Assembly: GCA_018608045.1 (NCBI GenBank)
Contig: JABBAI010000091.1
Span: 1-64,000, forward strand
DNA from: Octadecabacter sp.
Lineage (GTDB): Bacteria > Pseudomonadota > Alphaproteobacteria > Rhodobacterales > Rhodobacteraceae
Length of the DNA stretch: 64,000 nt
Direction: 5' to 3'
The first letter of the stretch is position 1. Each line of letters starts with the position of its first letter. Position numbers and translations under genes: made by a program. Below, in pieces: positions 39,166-49,292 of this stretch. The notes under the pieces were generated by a model. That model was given only the letters and a program-made list of their open reading frames with translations. It did not search any database and had not been told where the DNA came from.

Positions 39166-40128
39166 ATGACATTTCGTGCACAACACCTGCTTGGGATAGA
39201 GCACCTCCACCCGTCTGAAATCACTACATTGCTGGACCTCGCGGATAAATACGCCGAGGACAATCGCAAGGGCCGCGCGCACCGCGGTGTCCTTGAGGGG
39301 CTGACCCAGATCAACATGTTTTTTGAAAATTCGACCCGCACACAGGCGAGTTTCGAGATTGCGGGCAAACGCCTTGGCGCGGATGTGATGAACATGGCGA
39401 TGCAGGCGAGCAGCATCAAAAAGGGTGAAACCCTGATTGATACCGCGCTGACGCTGAACGCGATGCGCCCCGATTTGCTTGTTGTGCGTCATCCCCATTC
39501 GGGCGCGGTCGATCTTTTGGCCCAAAAGGTAAATTGCGCCGTGCTGAATGCGGGCGACGGACGTCATGAACACCCGACTCAAGCCCTGCTGGATGCTTTG
39601 ACGATCCGGCGTGCCAAGGGGCGTTTGCATCGTCTGTCCATCGCGATTTGCGGGGACGTCGCGCACAGCCGCGTTGCGCGTTCCAACATTATGCTGCTGG
39701 GTAAAATGGAGAACCGCGTGCGCCTTGTCGGGCCCCCGACGTTGTTGCCATCAGGTGTCGAGGACCTCGGCGTTGAAGTGTTTCATGACATGCGCGAGGG
39801 TCTTGAAGACGTTGACGTCGTGATGATGCTGCGCCTTCAAAAGGAACGCATGGATGGCGGGTTCATCCCGTCCGAACGTGAATATTTCCACCGCTACGGG
39901 CTGGACGCCGAAAAGCTGAGCCATGCCAAACCCGACGCCATCGTGATGCACCCCGGCCCGATGAACCGTGGCGTGGAAATAGACGGCACAATCGCAGACG
40001 ACATCAACCGAAGCGTGATCCAGGAACAGGTCGAAATGGGCGTCGCTGTGCGCATGGCGGCAATGGATCTTTTGGCGCGAAACCTGCGCGCCGCGCGCGG
40101 GGCGCAAGCCGCAGGGGTCATGGTGTGA
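39166..40128 (+). CDS. pyrB: Aspartate carbamoyltransferase catalytic subunit
   Basis: [37 protein letters not shown]. Confidence 0.96.
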   Translation: MTFRAQHLLGIEHLHPSEITTLLDLADKYAEDNRKGRAHRGVLEGLTQINMFFENSTRTQASFEIAGKRLGADVMNMAMQASSIKKGETLIDTALTLNAMRPDLLVVRHPHSGAVDLLAQKVNCAVLNAGDGRHEHPTQALLDALTIRRAKGRLHRLSIAICGDVAHSRVARSNIMLLGKMENRVRLVGPPTLLPSGVEDLGVEVFHDMREGLEDVDVVMMLRLQKERMDGGFIPSEREYFHRYGLDAEKLSHAKPDAIVMHPGPMNRGVEIDGTIADDINRSVIQEQVEMGVAVRMAAMDLLARNLRAARGAQAAGVMV

Positions 40129-40544
40129 GCGACGGCCCCCCCCTGCAAAACGGCGAAGTTGTCGTGTTCGACCACGTGCCAAGCCAAGCCACGTTCCGGC
40201 GGGCAGCACTTTTCCTCCTCCTGATCAGTCTGCTACCGACGATTATCTTCGCTGTCGTTTTTCCTGATACACTTTGGATCACTTTGCCATTGTTTTTGGC
40301 CTGTATCTTGTTGGTGCAAGAACGGTTCAAACTGGGCCGTCACCGCGCTTGGATTACCAATCAGCGCATCATTATTCAGGATGGTACGTCCATTGATTTG
40401 GCAGACGTGACGGATGTCAAAGCGCGCTCTGTCGTTGTTGGCGTGCGCTACGGGGCGGACCGCGCCATGCAGCCGTTGTATTACGCGGCTGACGGGGCGG
40501 CGTTGGCAGACGCGATTGAAACCGCAAAGGACGCAAATTTATGA
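40125..40544 (+). CDS. Uncharacterised PH-like membrane protein between pyrB and pyrC-like gene
   Basis: 4-bp overlap with pyrB; two TM segments then [31 protein letters not shown]. Confidence 0.82.
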   Translation: MSDGPPLQNGEVVVFDHVPSQATFRRAALFLLLISLLPTIIFAVVFPDTLWITLPLFLACILLVQERFKLGRHRAWITNQRIIIQDGTSIDLADVTDVKARSVVVGVRYGADRAMQPLYYAADGAALADAIETAKDANL

Positions 40545-41068
40545 CCGATCACAATATCGTAGGCGAACGCGAAAACGGACGGGTCCGTGTGTTCAGCATG
40601 GATGAGACTGACGGCGCTGATGGTCCAATGTTCTCATTCCAGCGCGCCATCAATGCCACACAGATGAACGCTGAGAACGTCCAACGTGTCGATCTTGCGG
40701 ATCTGGGTGACATGGCCCTGTCCGATTTTCTGATCGCCGGATATGATCCGGACCGCGCGACCTTTGATCTTTTGAAAGACACTCTTGATGCGCTGACCGG
40801 TATTGTTTTTGTCGTGCGCAGCAGTGCGTTTATGGATCGGCCTGTGACGCTTACTACGACTGGCGATGCAACACTGGTTGCCACCTTTTACGAACAGAAA
40901 GCCCCCGTATCGTTTGAAAACCTACCAAGCGGTGGGACGAAAGGTCCGGTTGAAGGCGCACCCCGAAAGAAAAAACCATCCGACGCGGCCATGGGGGGGC
41001 GTGTCGCGACGATTGCGCTGTTGGTTATGGCGGCGCTTGTCTGGGTGATGATCGAGATCGCGGGTTAA
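40541..41068 (+). CDS. Uncharacterised C-terminal tail-anchored protein
   Basis: 4-bp overlap with previous ORF; C-terminal TM GGRVATIALLVMAALVWVMIEIAG. Confidence 0.8.
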   Translation: MTDHNIVGERENGRVRVFSMDETDGADGPMFSFQRAINATQMNAENVQRVDLADLGDMALSDFLIAGYDPDRATFDLLKDTLDALTGIVFVVRSSAFMDRPVTLTTTGDATLVATFYEQKAPVSFENLPSGGTKGPVEGAPRKKKPSDAAMGGRVATIALLVMAALVWVMIEIAG

Positions 41069-41109
41069 AACGGTTTACGGATACGGCCAGCAGGGCCAAA
41101 AGGGATAGT

Positions 41110-42378
41110 ATGAAGACGCACTTTAAGAACGCTCGCCTGATTGATCCCGAAACGGGGACAGACACGATTGGCGATTTGTTCATCGCTGACGGTCTGATTG
41201 TTGACAGCTGCACCCCTGATGATGTCATCGATTGTGGTGGCAAATGCCTTGCGCCCGGGATCGTTGACATCGGCGTGAAAGTGTCTGAACCCGGCGAACG
41301 TCATAAGGAAAGCTTTGCATCAGCCGGGCGCGCCGCGGTTGCGGGTGGTATTACAACAATCGTCACGCGCCCCGATACCGACCCCGCGATTGATACCCCC
41401 GAAGTGCTGGAATTCGTGGAACGCCGGGCGGCGATTGATGCCGCCGTCAACGTGTTGCCAATGGCCGCCCTGACCAAAGGGCGCTTGGGCTGTGAGATGA
41501 CCGAAATCGGGTTCTTGATGGATGCGGGTGCGGTTGCGTTTACCGATTGTGACCGCGTCATCACCGACACCAAAGTGTTCAGCCGTGCGCTAACCTATGC
41601 GAAATCCTGCGGAGCGTTGGTCATTGGCCACGTGCAAGAACCGGGTTTGTCGGCGGGCGGATCTGTGAATGCGGGTAAGTTCGCGGCCCTGCGTGGGTTG
41701 GCGGGCATATCGCCCATGGCCGAACGTATGGGGTTGGATCGCGATATCGCGCTTTTGGAAATGACGGGAGCTGCCTATCACGTCGACCAGATCACTACGG
41801 CGCGCGCATTGCCTGCATTGGAACGTGCCAAGGCAAATGGCGTCGACATTACGGCGGGCGTTGGCGTCCACCACCTGACGCTCAACGAAATGGATGTCGC
41901 GGATTACCGCACGTTCTTTAAGCTCAAACCGCCCCTGCGCTCTGAGGATGATCGACTTGCGGTGGTTGAGGCCGTCGCGTCCGGCGTGATCGACGTTATC
42001 TGTTCCATGCACACCCCGCAGGACGAAGAATCCAAACGCCTTCCCTATGAAGAAGCCGCATCTGGCGCCGTCGCCTTGGAAACGCTGCTGCCGGCCGCGC
42101 TGCGTCTGGTGCATGCGGGCCATATGGACCTTCCTGCGCTGTTTCGCGCCTTGTCATTTAACCCTGCCAAGCGCCTTGGTCTCGCGTGCGGGCGTTTGAC
42201 CGTCGGCGCCCCCGCCGATCTGGTGTTGTTTGACCCCGACGCAAGTCAAAAGCTTGATCGGTTCAGCCTTAAATCCAAATCCAAGAACACACCCTTCGAT
42301 GGTGCGATTTTGCAGGGCAAAGTCATTGCGACCTACGTTGGCGGCGTGAATCAGACGCAGGTGCTGGCCGATGCCTGA
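41110..42378 (+). CDS. Dihydroorotase-like protein (PyrC homologue; HxH motif absent)
   Basis: Amidohydrolase/dihydroorotase-like throughout but GIVDIGVKVSEPGERHKE replaces D-x-H-x-H-x-REPG. Confidence 0.9.
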   Translation: MKTHFKNARLIDPETGTDTIGDLFIADGLIVDSCTPDDVIDCGGKCLAPGIVDIGVKVSEPGERHKESFASAGRAAVAGGITTIVTRPDTDPAIDTPEVLEFVERRAAIDAAVNVLPMAALTKGRLGCEMTEIGFLMDAGAVAFTDCDRVITDTKVFSRALTYAKSCGALVIGHVQEPGLSAGGSVNAGKFAALRGLAGISPMAERMGLDRDIALLEMTGAAYHVDQITTARALPALERAKANGVDITAGVGVHHLTLNEMDVADYRTFFKLKPPLRSEDDRLAVVEAVASGVIDVICSMHTPQDEESKRLPYEEAASGAVALETLLPAALRLVHAGHMDLPALFRALSFNPAKRLGLACGRLTVGAPADLVLFDPDASQKLDRFSLKSKSKNTPFDGAILQGKVIATYVGGVNQTQVLADA

Positions 42379-42973
42379 TATCGTAAGTTACGCACCAACC
42401 TATCTGTTCTGGGCCGCCGTGGCCTATTTCGTCGGATCGATCCCGTTCGGTTTGATTTTGGCGCGCGTCATGGGCCTTGGCAATTTGCGCGACATCGGGT
42501 CTGGTAACATTGGTGCGACCAATGTTTTGCGCACGGGGTCCAAAAAGGCCGCCGCGTTGACCCTGCTGTTTGACGGCGGAAAGGGTGCGGCTGTTGTGCT
42601 GATTGCAAAAGCAAATACCGCACCGGACGCCGTACAATTGGCGGCATTCTTCGTGATGGTCGGCCACTGCTTTCCGGTTTGGCTTAAATTTCGGGGCGGT
42701 AAGGGCGTCGCAACGTTTCTGGGCGTGTTGTATGCGCTCGCTTGGCCTGTCGGGATCGCGGCGTGCCTTACGTGGCTTGCGACAGCGGCGATTTTCCGGT
42801 TCTCGTCGCTCGCGGCTTTGGTGGCGGCGGCGTCAGCAATCGTTTGGTGCCACGTCTCAGGCGTGCCGACAATTTACATGCTGTGCATCTTCCTTAATGC
42901 GCTGATTTTCTGGCGTCATGCGGGCAACATCCGCCGCTTGTTTGCGGGCACCGAAAGCAAGATCGGCAAATAG
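42371..42973 (+). CDS. plsY: Glycerol-3-phosphate acyltransferase PlsY
   Basis: YFVGSIPFGLILARVMGLGNLRDIGSGNIGATNVLR, KFRGGKGVATFLG. Confidence 0.96.
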   Translation: MPDIVSYAPTYLFWAAVAYFVGSIPFGLILARVMGLGNLRDIGSGNIGATNVLRTGSKKAAALTLLFDGGKGAAVVLIAKANTAPDAVQLAAFFVMVGHCFPVWLKFRGGKGVATFLGVLYALAWPVGIAACLTWLATAAIFRFSSLAALVAAASAIVWCHVSGVPTIYMLCIFLNALIFWRHAGNIRRLFAGTESKIGK

Positions 42974-42976
42974 ACC

Positions 42977-43264
42977 TTAGGTCATCGGTGGATCGTTGCG
43001 CGTCCAGTCGGGGAGTTGGCTGGTGCGAACAAGCGATGCGCGATGCCCCGGATGATCCATTTTTTGGATGTCTTTACGACTGCCTTGAAACCGCAGGTAG
43101 GCACGCCAAAACCCGATACCGACGAGGCTTACTAGATAGGCGACAATCATATAGGCCCAGCTAATCACGAGGCTGATCCCCGTCGGATCGCGCCCTGCCA
43201 TTGTGATGGAAACAATAAGTATTCCCACAATGAAGAGTGCGGTTAGAATCAAAAAGGGTTTCAT
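42977..43264 (-). CDS. Small uncharacterised membrane protein
   Basis: 95 aa with two TM segments. Confidence 0.65.
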   Translation of the reverse strand: MKPFLILTALFIVGILIVSITMAGRDPTGISLVISWAYMIVAYLVSLVGIGFWRAYLRFQGSRKDIQKMDHPGHRASLVRTSQLPDWTRNDPPMT

Positions 43265-43344
43265 CGCGCGCTCCTGACATGGGTCGCGCGACGTGTACCT
43301 TGGGGGTTTGGCGAAATTTCGGCGCGATTGCGGCGGATCGTATT

Positions 43345-44715
43345 CTAGTAGCTGTAATCACCGTAAATTCGCGACAGATCGCCGTTCCATTTGCCGTGAT
43401 AATCTTCAAGCAATTCATCTGCGGGTGTTTTGCCCGTCTCAATGGATTCCTTCAGCGCATTGAGGAAATGGGTTTCGTCAGGAACCATGCCACCAGCACC
43501 GGGCATGGCACGATTGCGCAGGCCGATTTCAGCGATGTTCACGGCCTCCCGCGCGATGTCGTGCATGGATTGCCCGTTTACCTTCGCCTGCAAGCCGTGA
43601 ATTGATGCCTCAACCCGCCATTGGTTGCGCGTGTCTTCATCCCAGTCTTTGCAAAGATCCCACGCCGCATCGAGGGCTTCTTGATCGTATGTCAGACCAA
43701 CCCAGAATGCGGGCATCGCGCACAGGCGACGCCATGGGCCACCATCTGCGCCGCGCATTTCGATGAATTTCTTCAACCGCGCCTCGGGAAAGGCGGTTGT
43801 AAGGTGGTCTGCCCAATCGGACATTGTCGGCGTTTCACCGGGTAGGGCAGGTAGTTTGCCCACCAGAAAATCACGGAACGACTGGCCGAGGGCATCAATG
43901 TATTTCCCGTCGCGGTAAACAAAATACATCGGCACGTCGAGCATGTATTCAACGTAGCGTTCGAAACCGAACCCTTCATCAAATACAAACGGCAACATGC
44001 CCGTGCGTGCATCATCCAAGTGACGCCAAATCCGTGCGCGCCAGCTTTTGTGGCCATTTGGTTTGCCATCAAAGAACGGCGAGTTGGCGAACAATGCCGT
44101 CGCAACAGGCTGCAACGCAATCGCCACACGCATCTTTTGGATCATGTCAGCCTCGGTCGAGAAATCGAGGTTCACTTGCACGGTGCAGGTCCGGCGCATC
44201 ATCATTTTTCCTGATGTGCCGACCTTATCCACGTAGGCGTCCATCAGTTTGTAACGGCCCTTTGGCATCAAGCCGACATCGTCATGGGACCATTCGGGTG
44301 CTGCGCCCAAGCCGATAAAACCGACGCCGATTTCATCCGCGACGGATTTTACTTCGGCGAGATGGACGTTTACTTCGTCACAGGTCTGGTGGATCGTTTC
44401 CAACATGCCACCGGATAATTCTAGCGCGCCGCCCGGTTCAAGTGACACATTCGCGCCGTCCTTTTCCAGCCCGATCAAGAAACCGCCCTCGGTGACGGGG
44501 CTCCAGCCAAAACGGTCACGTAATCCGCTTAACACAGCCTCAATAGACCGTTCCCCGGTGTAGGGGAGTGGCTTGTGTGTATCCTTACAATACCCGAATT
44601 TTTCATGCTCGGTCCCGATGCGCCAATCGGCCTTCGGTTTGCACCCTGATGCGAGGTATTCAGCCAGCTGATCGTGATGTTCGATCGGGCCACCGCCGGT
44701 TTGTGGAATGGACAT
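43345..44715 (-). CDS. gshA: Glutamate--cysteine ligase
   Basis: WRIGTEHEKFGYCK, GGALELSGG, RTCTVQVNLDFSTEADM (plant/alphaproteobacterial type). Confidence 0.93.
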   Translation of the reverse strand: MSIPQTGGGPIEHHDQLAEYLASGCKPKADWRIGTEHEKFGYCKDTHKPLPYTGERSIEAVLSGLRDRFGWSPVTEGGFLIGLEKDGANVSLEPGGALELSGGMLETIHQTCDEVNVHLAEVKSVADEIGVGFIGLGAAPEWSHDDVGLMPKGRYKLMDAYVDKVGTSGKMMMRRTCTVQVNLDFSTEADMIQKMRVAIALQPVATALFANSPFFDGKPNGHKSWRARIWRHLDDARTGMLPFVFDEGFGFERYVEYMLDVPMYFVYRDGKYIDALGQSFRDFLVGKLPALPGETPTMSDWADHLTTAFPEARLKKFIEMRGADGGPWRRLCAMPAFWVGLTYDQEALDAAWDLCKDWDEDTRNQWRVEASIHGLQAKVNGQSMHDIAREAVNIAEIGLRNRAMPGAGGMVPDETHFLNALKESIETGKTPADELLEDYHGKWNGDLSRIYGDYSY

Positions 44716-44771
44716 TGGAAGGCTCCGTTTCTGGCTTTGGATTCTAGACGTGGCTGACGGGGTCGCCAGTG

Positions 44772-45299
44772 TCAATGCAATCGCGTGTAGGGCTTATGGT
44801 CAGGCGCCATCCAGACCGTCATTTGCGCAGGGCGTGTGCGCTGTAGCACCGACAACATGTATTCGGTCTTAATGCCTGGCAGGGCAAGGAACACGTCAAA
44901 CAGCGCCTCAACGCCCATGGCATTGGTTGGGATATCAAGGTGGTTGCCGTCCCCGTTGATCAACCGCCATGCGGGGACGGGGGCCGTCGGTGATACAGGT
45001 GTAAGATCAAGCTGCACCATGAGGTCCAGATCAGCGACGCCACCATCCAAAGGCCCAAGGTATGTCACACGCCGTTCATCCAGTGTCACCACACCGGGGC
45101 CGTCGCCATCGGATTTGAACCGCACCTTTTGTGCGGCGGTGATGGCCAATGTCACGCCCAAGCTCGCCATGCCCCAGCCGATCCATTGTACAATCCCGAA
45201 CGACACTGTGCCCCACCAAAGGCCCACGGCCGCAAAACCCAGCGCGGCCAGCACTTCGCGCCATCGCCAAAGCCCGTCTTTGATTTCTGGCCTGATCAT
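44772..45299 (-). CDS. Uncharacterised membrane protein
   Basis: Intact ORF, two TM segments, 4-bp overlap with rsmE. Confidence 0.8.
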   Translation of the reverse strand: MIRPEIKDGLWRWREVLAALGFAAVGLWWGTVSFGIVQWIGWGMASLGVTLAITAAQKVRFKSDGDGPGVVTLDERRVTYLGPLDGGVADLDLMVQLDLTPVSPTAPVPAWRLINGDGNHLDIPTNAMGVEALFDVFLALPGIKTEYMLSVLQRTRPAQMTVWMAPDHKPYTRLH

Positions 45300-46027
45300 A
45301 CCCAGTCACCCAATGTTTGTTGCCACAGCGTCAGTGCGGCGACGGCGGCGGTATCCGCACGCAATATCCGCGGACCGAGGCTGATGGGATGGGCGTGATC
45401 CAGCCCGCGCAATATCGCGCGTTCGCGGTCCGAAAACCCACCCTCGGGCCCGATAAAGATCGCCCATGGCCCTTTGTCAGTCGGCAGGTTCAGATCCTGA
45501 CCGACCATCGCTTCGTCGCAAAACAGGATGCGGCGGGTTGGATCCCAGTCGGACAGCAATCGATCGAACTTCACGACATCACGCACCTTGGGGACGTATG
45601 TGCCGCCGCATTGCTCCGTGGCCTCAAGCGCGTGGGCCTGCAATTTATCTTGGCGCACACGGTTGGCGGATTGGGTGAATTCGGTTTGCACGGGAATAAT
45701 CTTGGCCGCGCCCAATTCGGTCGCCTTTTCGACGATGAACGATGTGCGGTCCTTCTTGATGGGCGCAAACACCAGCCAAACGTCGGGCGGCATTTGCAGG
45801 GGCTTGGTTTGTTCAACGCATTCAAGAACGCCACCGCGCTTGAAGCTTTCGAACACACCCGCCCGCCATTCGCCGTCTTTGCTGTTAAACAGGGACACAT
45901 CATCACCCGCACCAAGGCGCATAACGCCAAACAGGTAATGCGCCTGTTCGCGTGACAGAGTGACCCTTTCACCAGCCCCCAAAGGGTGGTCTATATGCAG
46001 TCGAATACGTGATGAACTTCTGGCCAT
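45296..46027 (-). CDS. rsmE: 16S rRNA (uracil1498-N3)-methyltransferase
   Basis: KKDRTSFIVEKATELGAAKIIPVQTEFTQ, IFIGPEGGFSDRE, LGPRILRADTAAVAAL. Confidence 0.95.
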   Translation of the reverse strand: MARSSSRIRLHIDHPLGAGERVTLSREQAHYLFGVMRLGAGDDVSLFNSKDGEWRAGVFESFKRGGVLECVEQTKPLQMPPDVWLVFAPIKKDRTSFIVEKATELGAAKIIPVQTEFTQSANRVRQDKLQAHALEATEQCGGTYVPKVRDVVKFDRLLSDWDPTRRILFCDEAMVGQDLNLPTDKGPWAIFIGPEGGFSDRERAILRGLDHAHPISLGPRILRADTAAVAALTLWQQTLGDWV

Positions 46028-46038
46028 GGGATGAACAT

Positions 46039-46998
46039 ATGACCGACACCAACCGGACGCCAGAGGTTGAAATTGCCGATGCCGTGACAGGCAACTGGGT
46101 CGATCGCTTTGCACCCGTGCGAATGCGGCCATTTTTGCGCCTGTCGCGCGCGGATCGTCCCATTGGAACTTGGCTTTTGTTGCTGCCGTGTTGGTGGGGC
46201 CTGATGTTGGCGATGATCCATACGGGCAGACCCGGTTTTGTGGACCTATGGATTGCGCTGGGCTGTGCGATTGGGGCGTTTTTGATGCGCGGTGCGGGTT
46301 GCACGTGGAACGACATTACCGACCGCGACATTGATGGATCGGTCGAACGCACGGCGAACCGCCCCATTCCATCGGAGCAAGTCGGCGTGCGGGCCGCGCT
46401 GATCTGGATGTGCATGCAATCCTTCCTCGCCCTGCTGATTTTGCTGACGTTCCCGCCTATGGCCGTGCTTCTTGGTTTTGCGGCGATCATTCCCGTTGCG
46501 ATTTATCCGTTCGCCAAGCGGTTCACATGGTGGCCGCAGCTGTTCCTTGGCCTTGCGTTTAACTGGGGCGCATTGCTGGTATGGACAGCCCACACCGGAA
46601 CCTTGGGTTGGCCCGCTGTCGTTTTATATGTGGCCGGGATTGCGTGGACGCTGTTTTATGACACCATCTATGCCCATCAAGACGCCGAAGATGATGCGCT
46701 GATTGGCGTAAAATCCACGGCACGCCTGTTTGGGGATGCTACCCCGAAATGGTTGCGCCTTTTTATGGCCAGCACTGTGTGCCTTCTTGGGGTGGCTGTT
46801 ATTCTGTCGGCGATTGATGGAAATATGCTCGCGTTGGTGGTTGCCCTTGGGGGGCCTTGGGCGATGGGTTGGCACCTTGCATGGCAACAACGCGGGTTTG
46901 ATCCAGAGGACGGGCCCAAATTGCTGCACCTGTTTCGGTCCAACCGTGATGCCGGCCTCATTCCCTTGCCGTTTTTCGCCGTCGCACTGTTTGTGTGA
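46039..46998 (+). CDS. ubiA: 4-hydroxybenzoate octaprenyltransferase
   Basis: RGAGCTWNDITDRDIDGSVERTANRPIPS, YDTIYAHQDAEDDALIGVKSTARLFGD. Confidence 0.95.
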   Translation: MTDTNRTPEVEIADAVTGNWVDRFAPVRMRPFLRLSRADRPIGTWLLLLPCWWGLMLAMIHTGRPGFVDLWIALGCAIGAFLMRGAGCTWNDITDRDIDGSVERTANRPIPSEQVGVRAALIWMCMQSFLALLILLTFPPMAVLLGFAAIIPVAIYPFAKRFTWWPQLFLGLAFNWGALLVWTAHTGTLGWPAVVLYVAGIAWTLFYDTIYAHQDAEDDALIGVKSTARLFGDATPKWLRLFMASTVCLLGVAVILSAIDGNMLALVVALGGPWAMGWHLAWQQRGFDPEDGPKLLHLFRSNRDAGLIPLPFFAVALFV

Positions 46999-47067
46999 TG
47001 GAACCTTGATTGAACCTTGGGCCACAACCGCCTAAGACCAATATATTGATACCAATCGGGACGCCCC

Positions 47068-48957
47068 ATGCGCCTTTCAGCCCTCTTTGTTCGACTCGGC
47101 ATGTTCTTTTTGGCCGCGATCGTGTGCGCATTCGCAGCAGGCGCTGCCGTGGCCACGGTCGAAACCCGCTCGGTCGAAGGCGTGCGCCAAATGTTGGACG
47201 AACGCGGCCACAGTTTTGCAAGCGTTTTGGGCGACGGGCTTCAGGTCATCCTAGAAGGCGAAGCCCCATCCGAAGTTATGGGGCAACGCGCAATTTCAGC
47301 CGCAGGGTCCGTCGTCAACGCAAGCCGTGTTATCGACAACATGACCGTTACAAACAGTGCGATCCCGGATGCGCCCGAATTCGCGATGGAAATATTGCGC
47401 AACGACAGCGGAATTTCGATCATCGGATTAATCCCTGCGTCGTCGGATCGGGGTGATCTGACCGCGACATTGGAACGAATCGCAGGCGTTGACAGTAATT
47501 TTGCCGACCTTTTGGAAAGCGCTGATTACGACGTCCCCGCGGGATGGGATTCTGCGGTTGAATATGCGCTGCTGGCCTTGCGCCAACTGCCGAGCTCAAA
47601 AATCTCAGTGCGGTCGGGCCGCGTGTCTGTCGAAGCCATATCAGATTCCCCCGAACAAAAGGCTGAGCTTGAGGCGAGTTTGCGCCGTTCAATCCCGACA
47701 GGCTTGTTTACCACCATCAATATCAGCGCCCCGCGCCCTGTTGTGTCGCCCTTCGTGACGCGGTTTATCATCGATGAAAATGGCGCGCAGTTTGACAGCT
47801 GCGTCGCAGACACGCCCGCTGCAGAGCGTCGGATTGTGGCGGCTGCAACGGCGGCTGGTATTGAAGGACGCGTTGGATGTTCCGTCGCACTTGGAACGCC
47901 GACAACGCGCTGGGCTGATGCTGTTGTCATGTCTATCAACGCGGTCGAAGAACTTGGTGGCGGCACTGTCACGATTTCGGATGTGGATATCACGCTTGTC
48001 GCCCGTGCTGGTTCGGTTGAGGGAAATTTTGATCGCATCGCCGGTGAGCTTGAAAATAACCTCCCCGAGGTCTTCGCGCTTGAGGCGGTTTTGCCCGCCG
48101 CGCCGACCCCCGGTAACGAAGGCCCACCCCAATTCATCGCGACCCTTAGCCCCGAAGGATTGGTCCAATTGCGCGGGCGTGTGTCTGACGATTTACTTAA
48201 TTCCACGGCCGAAAACTTTGCGAGGGCCAAGTTCGGGTCTGCGGATATTTCTATGGCGACGCGTGTTGTCGAAGGATTGCCCAACAGCTGGCCCATTCGA
48301 GTTCTGGCGGGAATCGAAGCATTGTCCAAACTGTCCAACGGGTCCGTTGTTGTTGAACCAAACAACGTGATTGTACGCGGCAACACAGGCGCGCAGGACG
48401 CGGGAGGCGAGATTACGCGCCTTTTGATCGACAAGCTGGGCAGCAGTTCAGATTTTGAAGTCAGTGTTACTTACGTCGAAGAACTCGATCCCATTGCATC
48501 GCTTCCCACCGAGGAAGAATGCCTCGCCGGAATCATGGCGGTCACCGAAGCGCGCAAAATTACGTTTGAGCCGAGCTCTGCTATGATTGCAGGTGCAGGT
48601 GCTGCAATTCTGGATGATATCGCGGAAATCCTTCAGCGCTGTTCGAACTTGCGGATTGAAATTGCAGGTTACACCGACAGTCAGGGGTCTGAGGATGGCA
48701 ATCAACGCCTAAGCCAGCAGCGCGCCGATGCAGTGCTTGATGGTTTGCGCGTGCGCCGCGTCCCAGTTTCTAATTTCCGTTCCATTGGCTACGGCGAAGC
48801 AAACCCGATTGCGGACAACGAAACCGCCGATGGCCGCGAAGCAAATCGTCGGATTGAATTCACGTTGACCACGCCGGAATCGACCGAAGAACCGACTGCG
48901 CTTGAACAGATCGAACAAGAAGCAGCAGACGCCGCCGCAGAGAAAGCTACAGAATGA
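47068..48957 (+). CDS. OmpA family outer membrane protein with BON-like repeats
   Basis: C-terminal OmpA motif IEIAGYTDSQGSEDGNQRLSQQRADAV; N-terminal signal. Confidence 0.9.
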   Translation: MRLSALFVRLGMFFLAAIVCAFAAGAAVATVETRSVEGVRQMLDERGHSFASVLGDGLQVILEGEAPSEVMGQRAISAAGSVVNASRVIDNMTVTNSAIPDAPEFAMEILRNDSGISIIGLIPASSDRGDLTATLERIAGVDSNFADLLESADYDVPAGWDSAVEYALLALRQLPSSKISVRSGRVSVEAISDSPEQKAELEASLRRSIPTGLFTTINISAPRPVVSPFVTRFIIDENGAQFDSCVADTPAAERRIVAAATAAGIEGRVGCSVALGTPTTRWADAVVMSINAVEELGGGTVTISDVDITLVARAGSVEGNFDRIAGELENNLPEVFALEAVLPAAPTPGNEGPPQFIATLSPEGLVQLRGRVSDDLLNSTAENFARAKFGSADISMATRVVEGLPNSWPIRVLAGIEALSKLSNGSVVVEPNNVIVRGNTGAQDAGGEITRLLIDKLGSSSDFEVSVTYVEELDPIASLPTEEECLAGIMAVTEARKITFEPSSAMIAGAGAAILDDIAEILQRCSNLRIEIAGYTDSQGSEDGNQRLSQQRADAVLDGLRVRRVPVSNFRSIGYGEANPIADNETADGREANRRIEFTLTTPESTEEPTALEQIEQEAADAAAEKATE

Positions 48958-49283
48958 ACAGAACAGAATTCATCGTCGCCACTGCGATCATCCTTTTTGT
49001 CGCGTTCTGTTTGGGCTGGTTCGCCAGCTGGCTGATCAACCGCTTCACCCGCGTGTCCAAAGCCGAGGTTGGTGAGCTTGATCGTATGGCGCAGGCATTG
49101 CACGAAGCCGAAGAAACCCGCGATCAGGCGATCACGTATCTCCAGCAACGCGAAGCCGAGATTACCAATCAGTTGTCCCAGACAGAGGCCGAATTGCGCG
49201 CCGCCATGGACGGCCTGCGCGATGCGCGCCAAGAAGCCGAAGAAATGCGCACCTATATCGAACGCAATCAGAACGCGGGCTAA
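48954..49283 (+). CDS. Membrane-anchored coiled-coil protein
   Basis: ATGA overlap with ompA-like gene; one TM and heptad-rich tail. Confidence 0.82.
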   Translation: MNRTEFIVATAIILFVAFCLGWFASWLINRFTRVSKAEVGELDRMAQALHEAEETRDQAITYLQQREAEITNQLSQTEAELRAAMDGLRDARQEAEEMRTYIERNQNAG

Positions 49284-49292
49284 TCAACAGAC

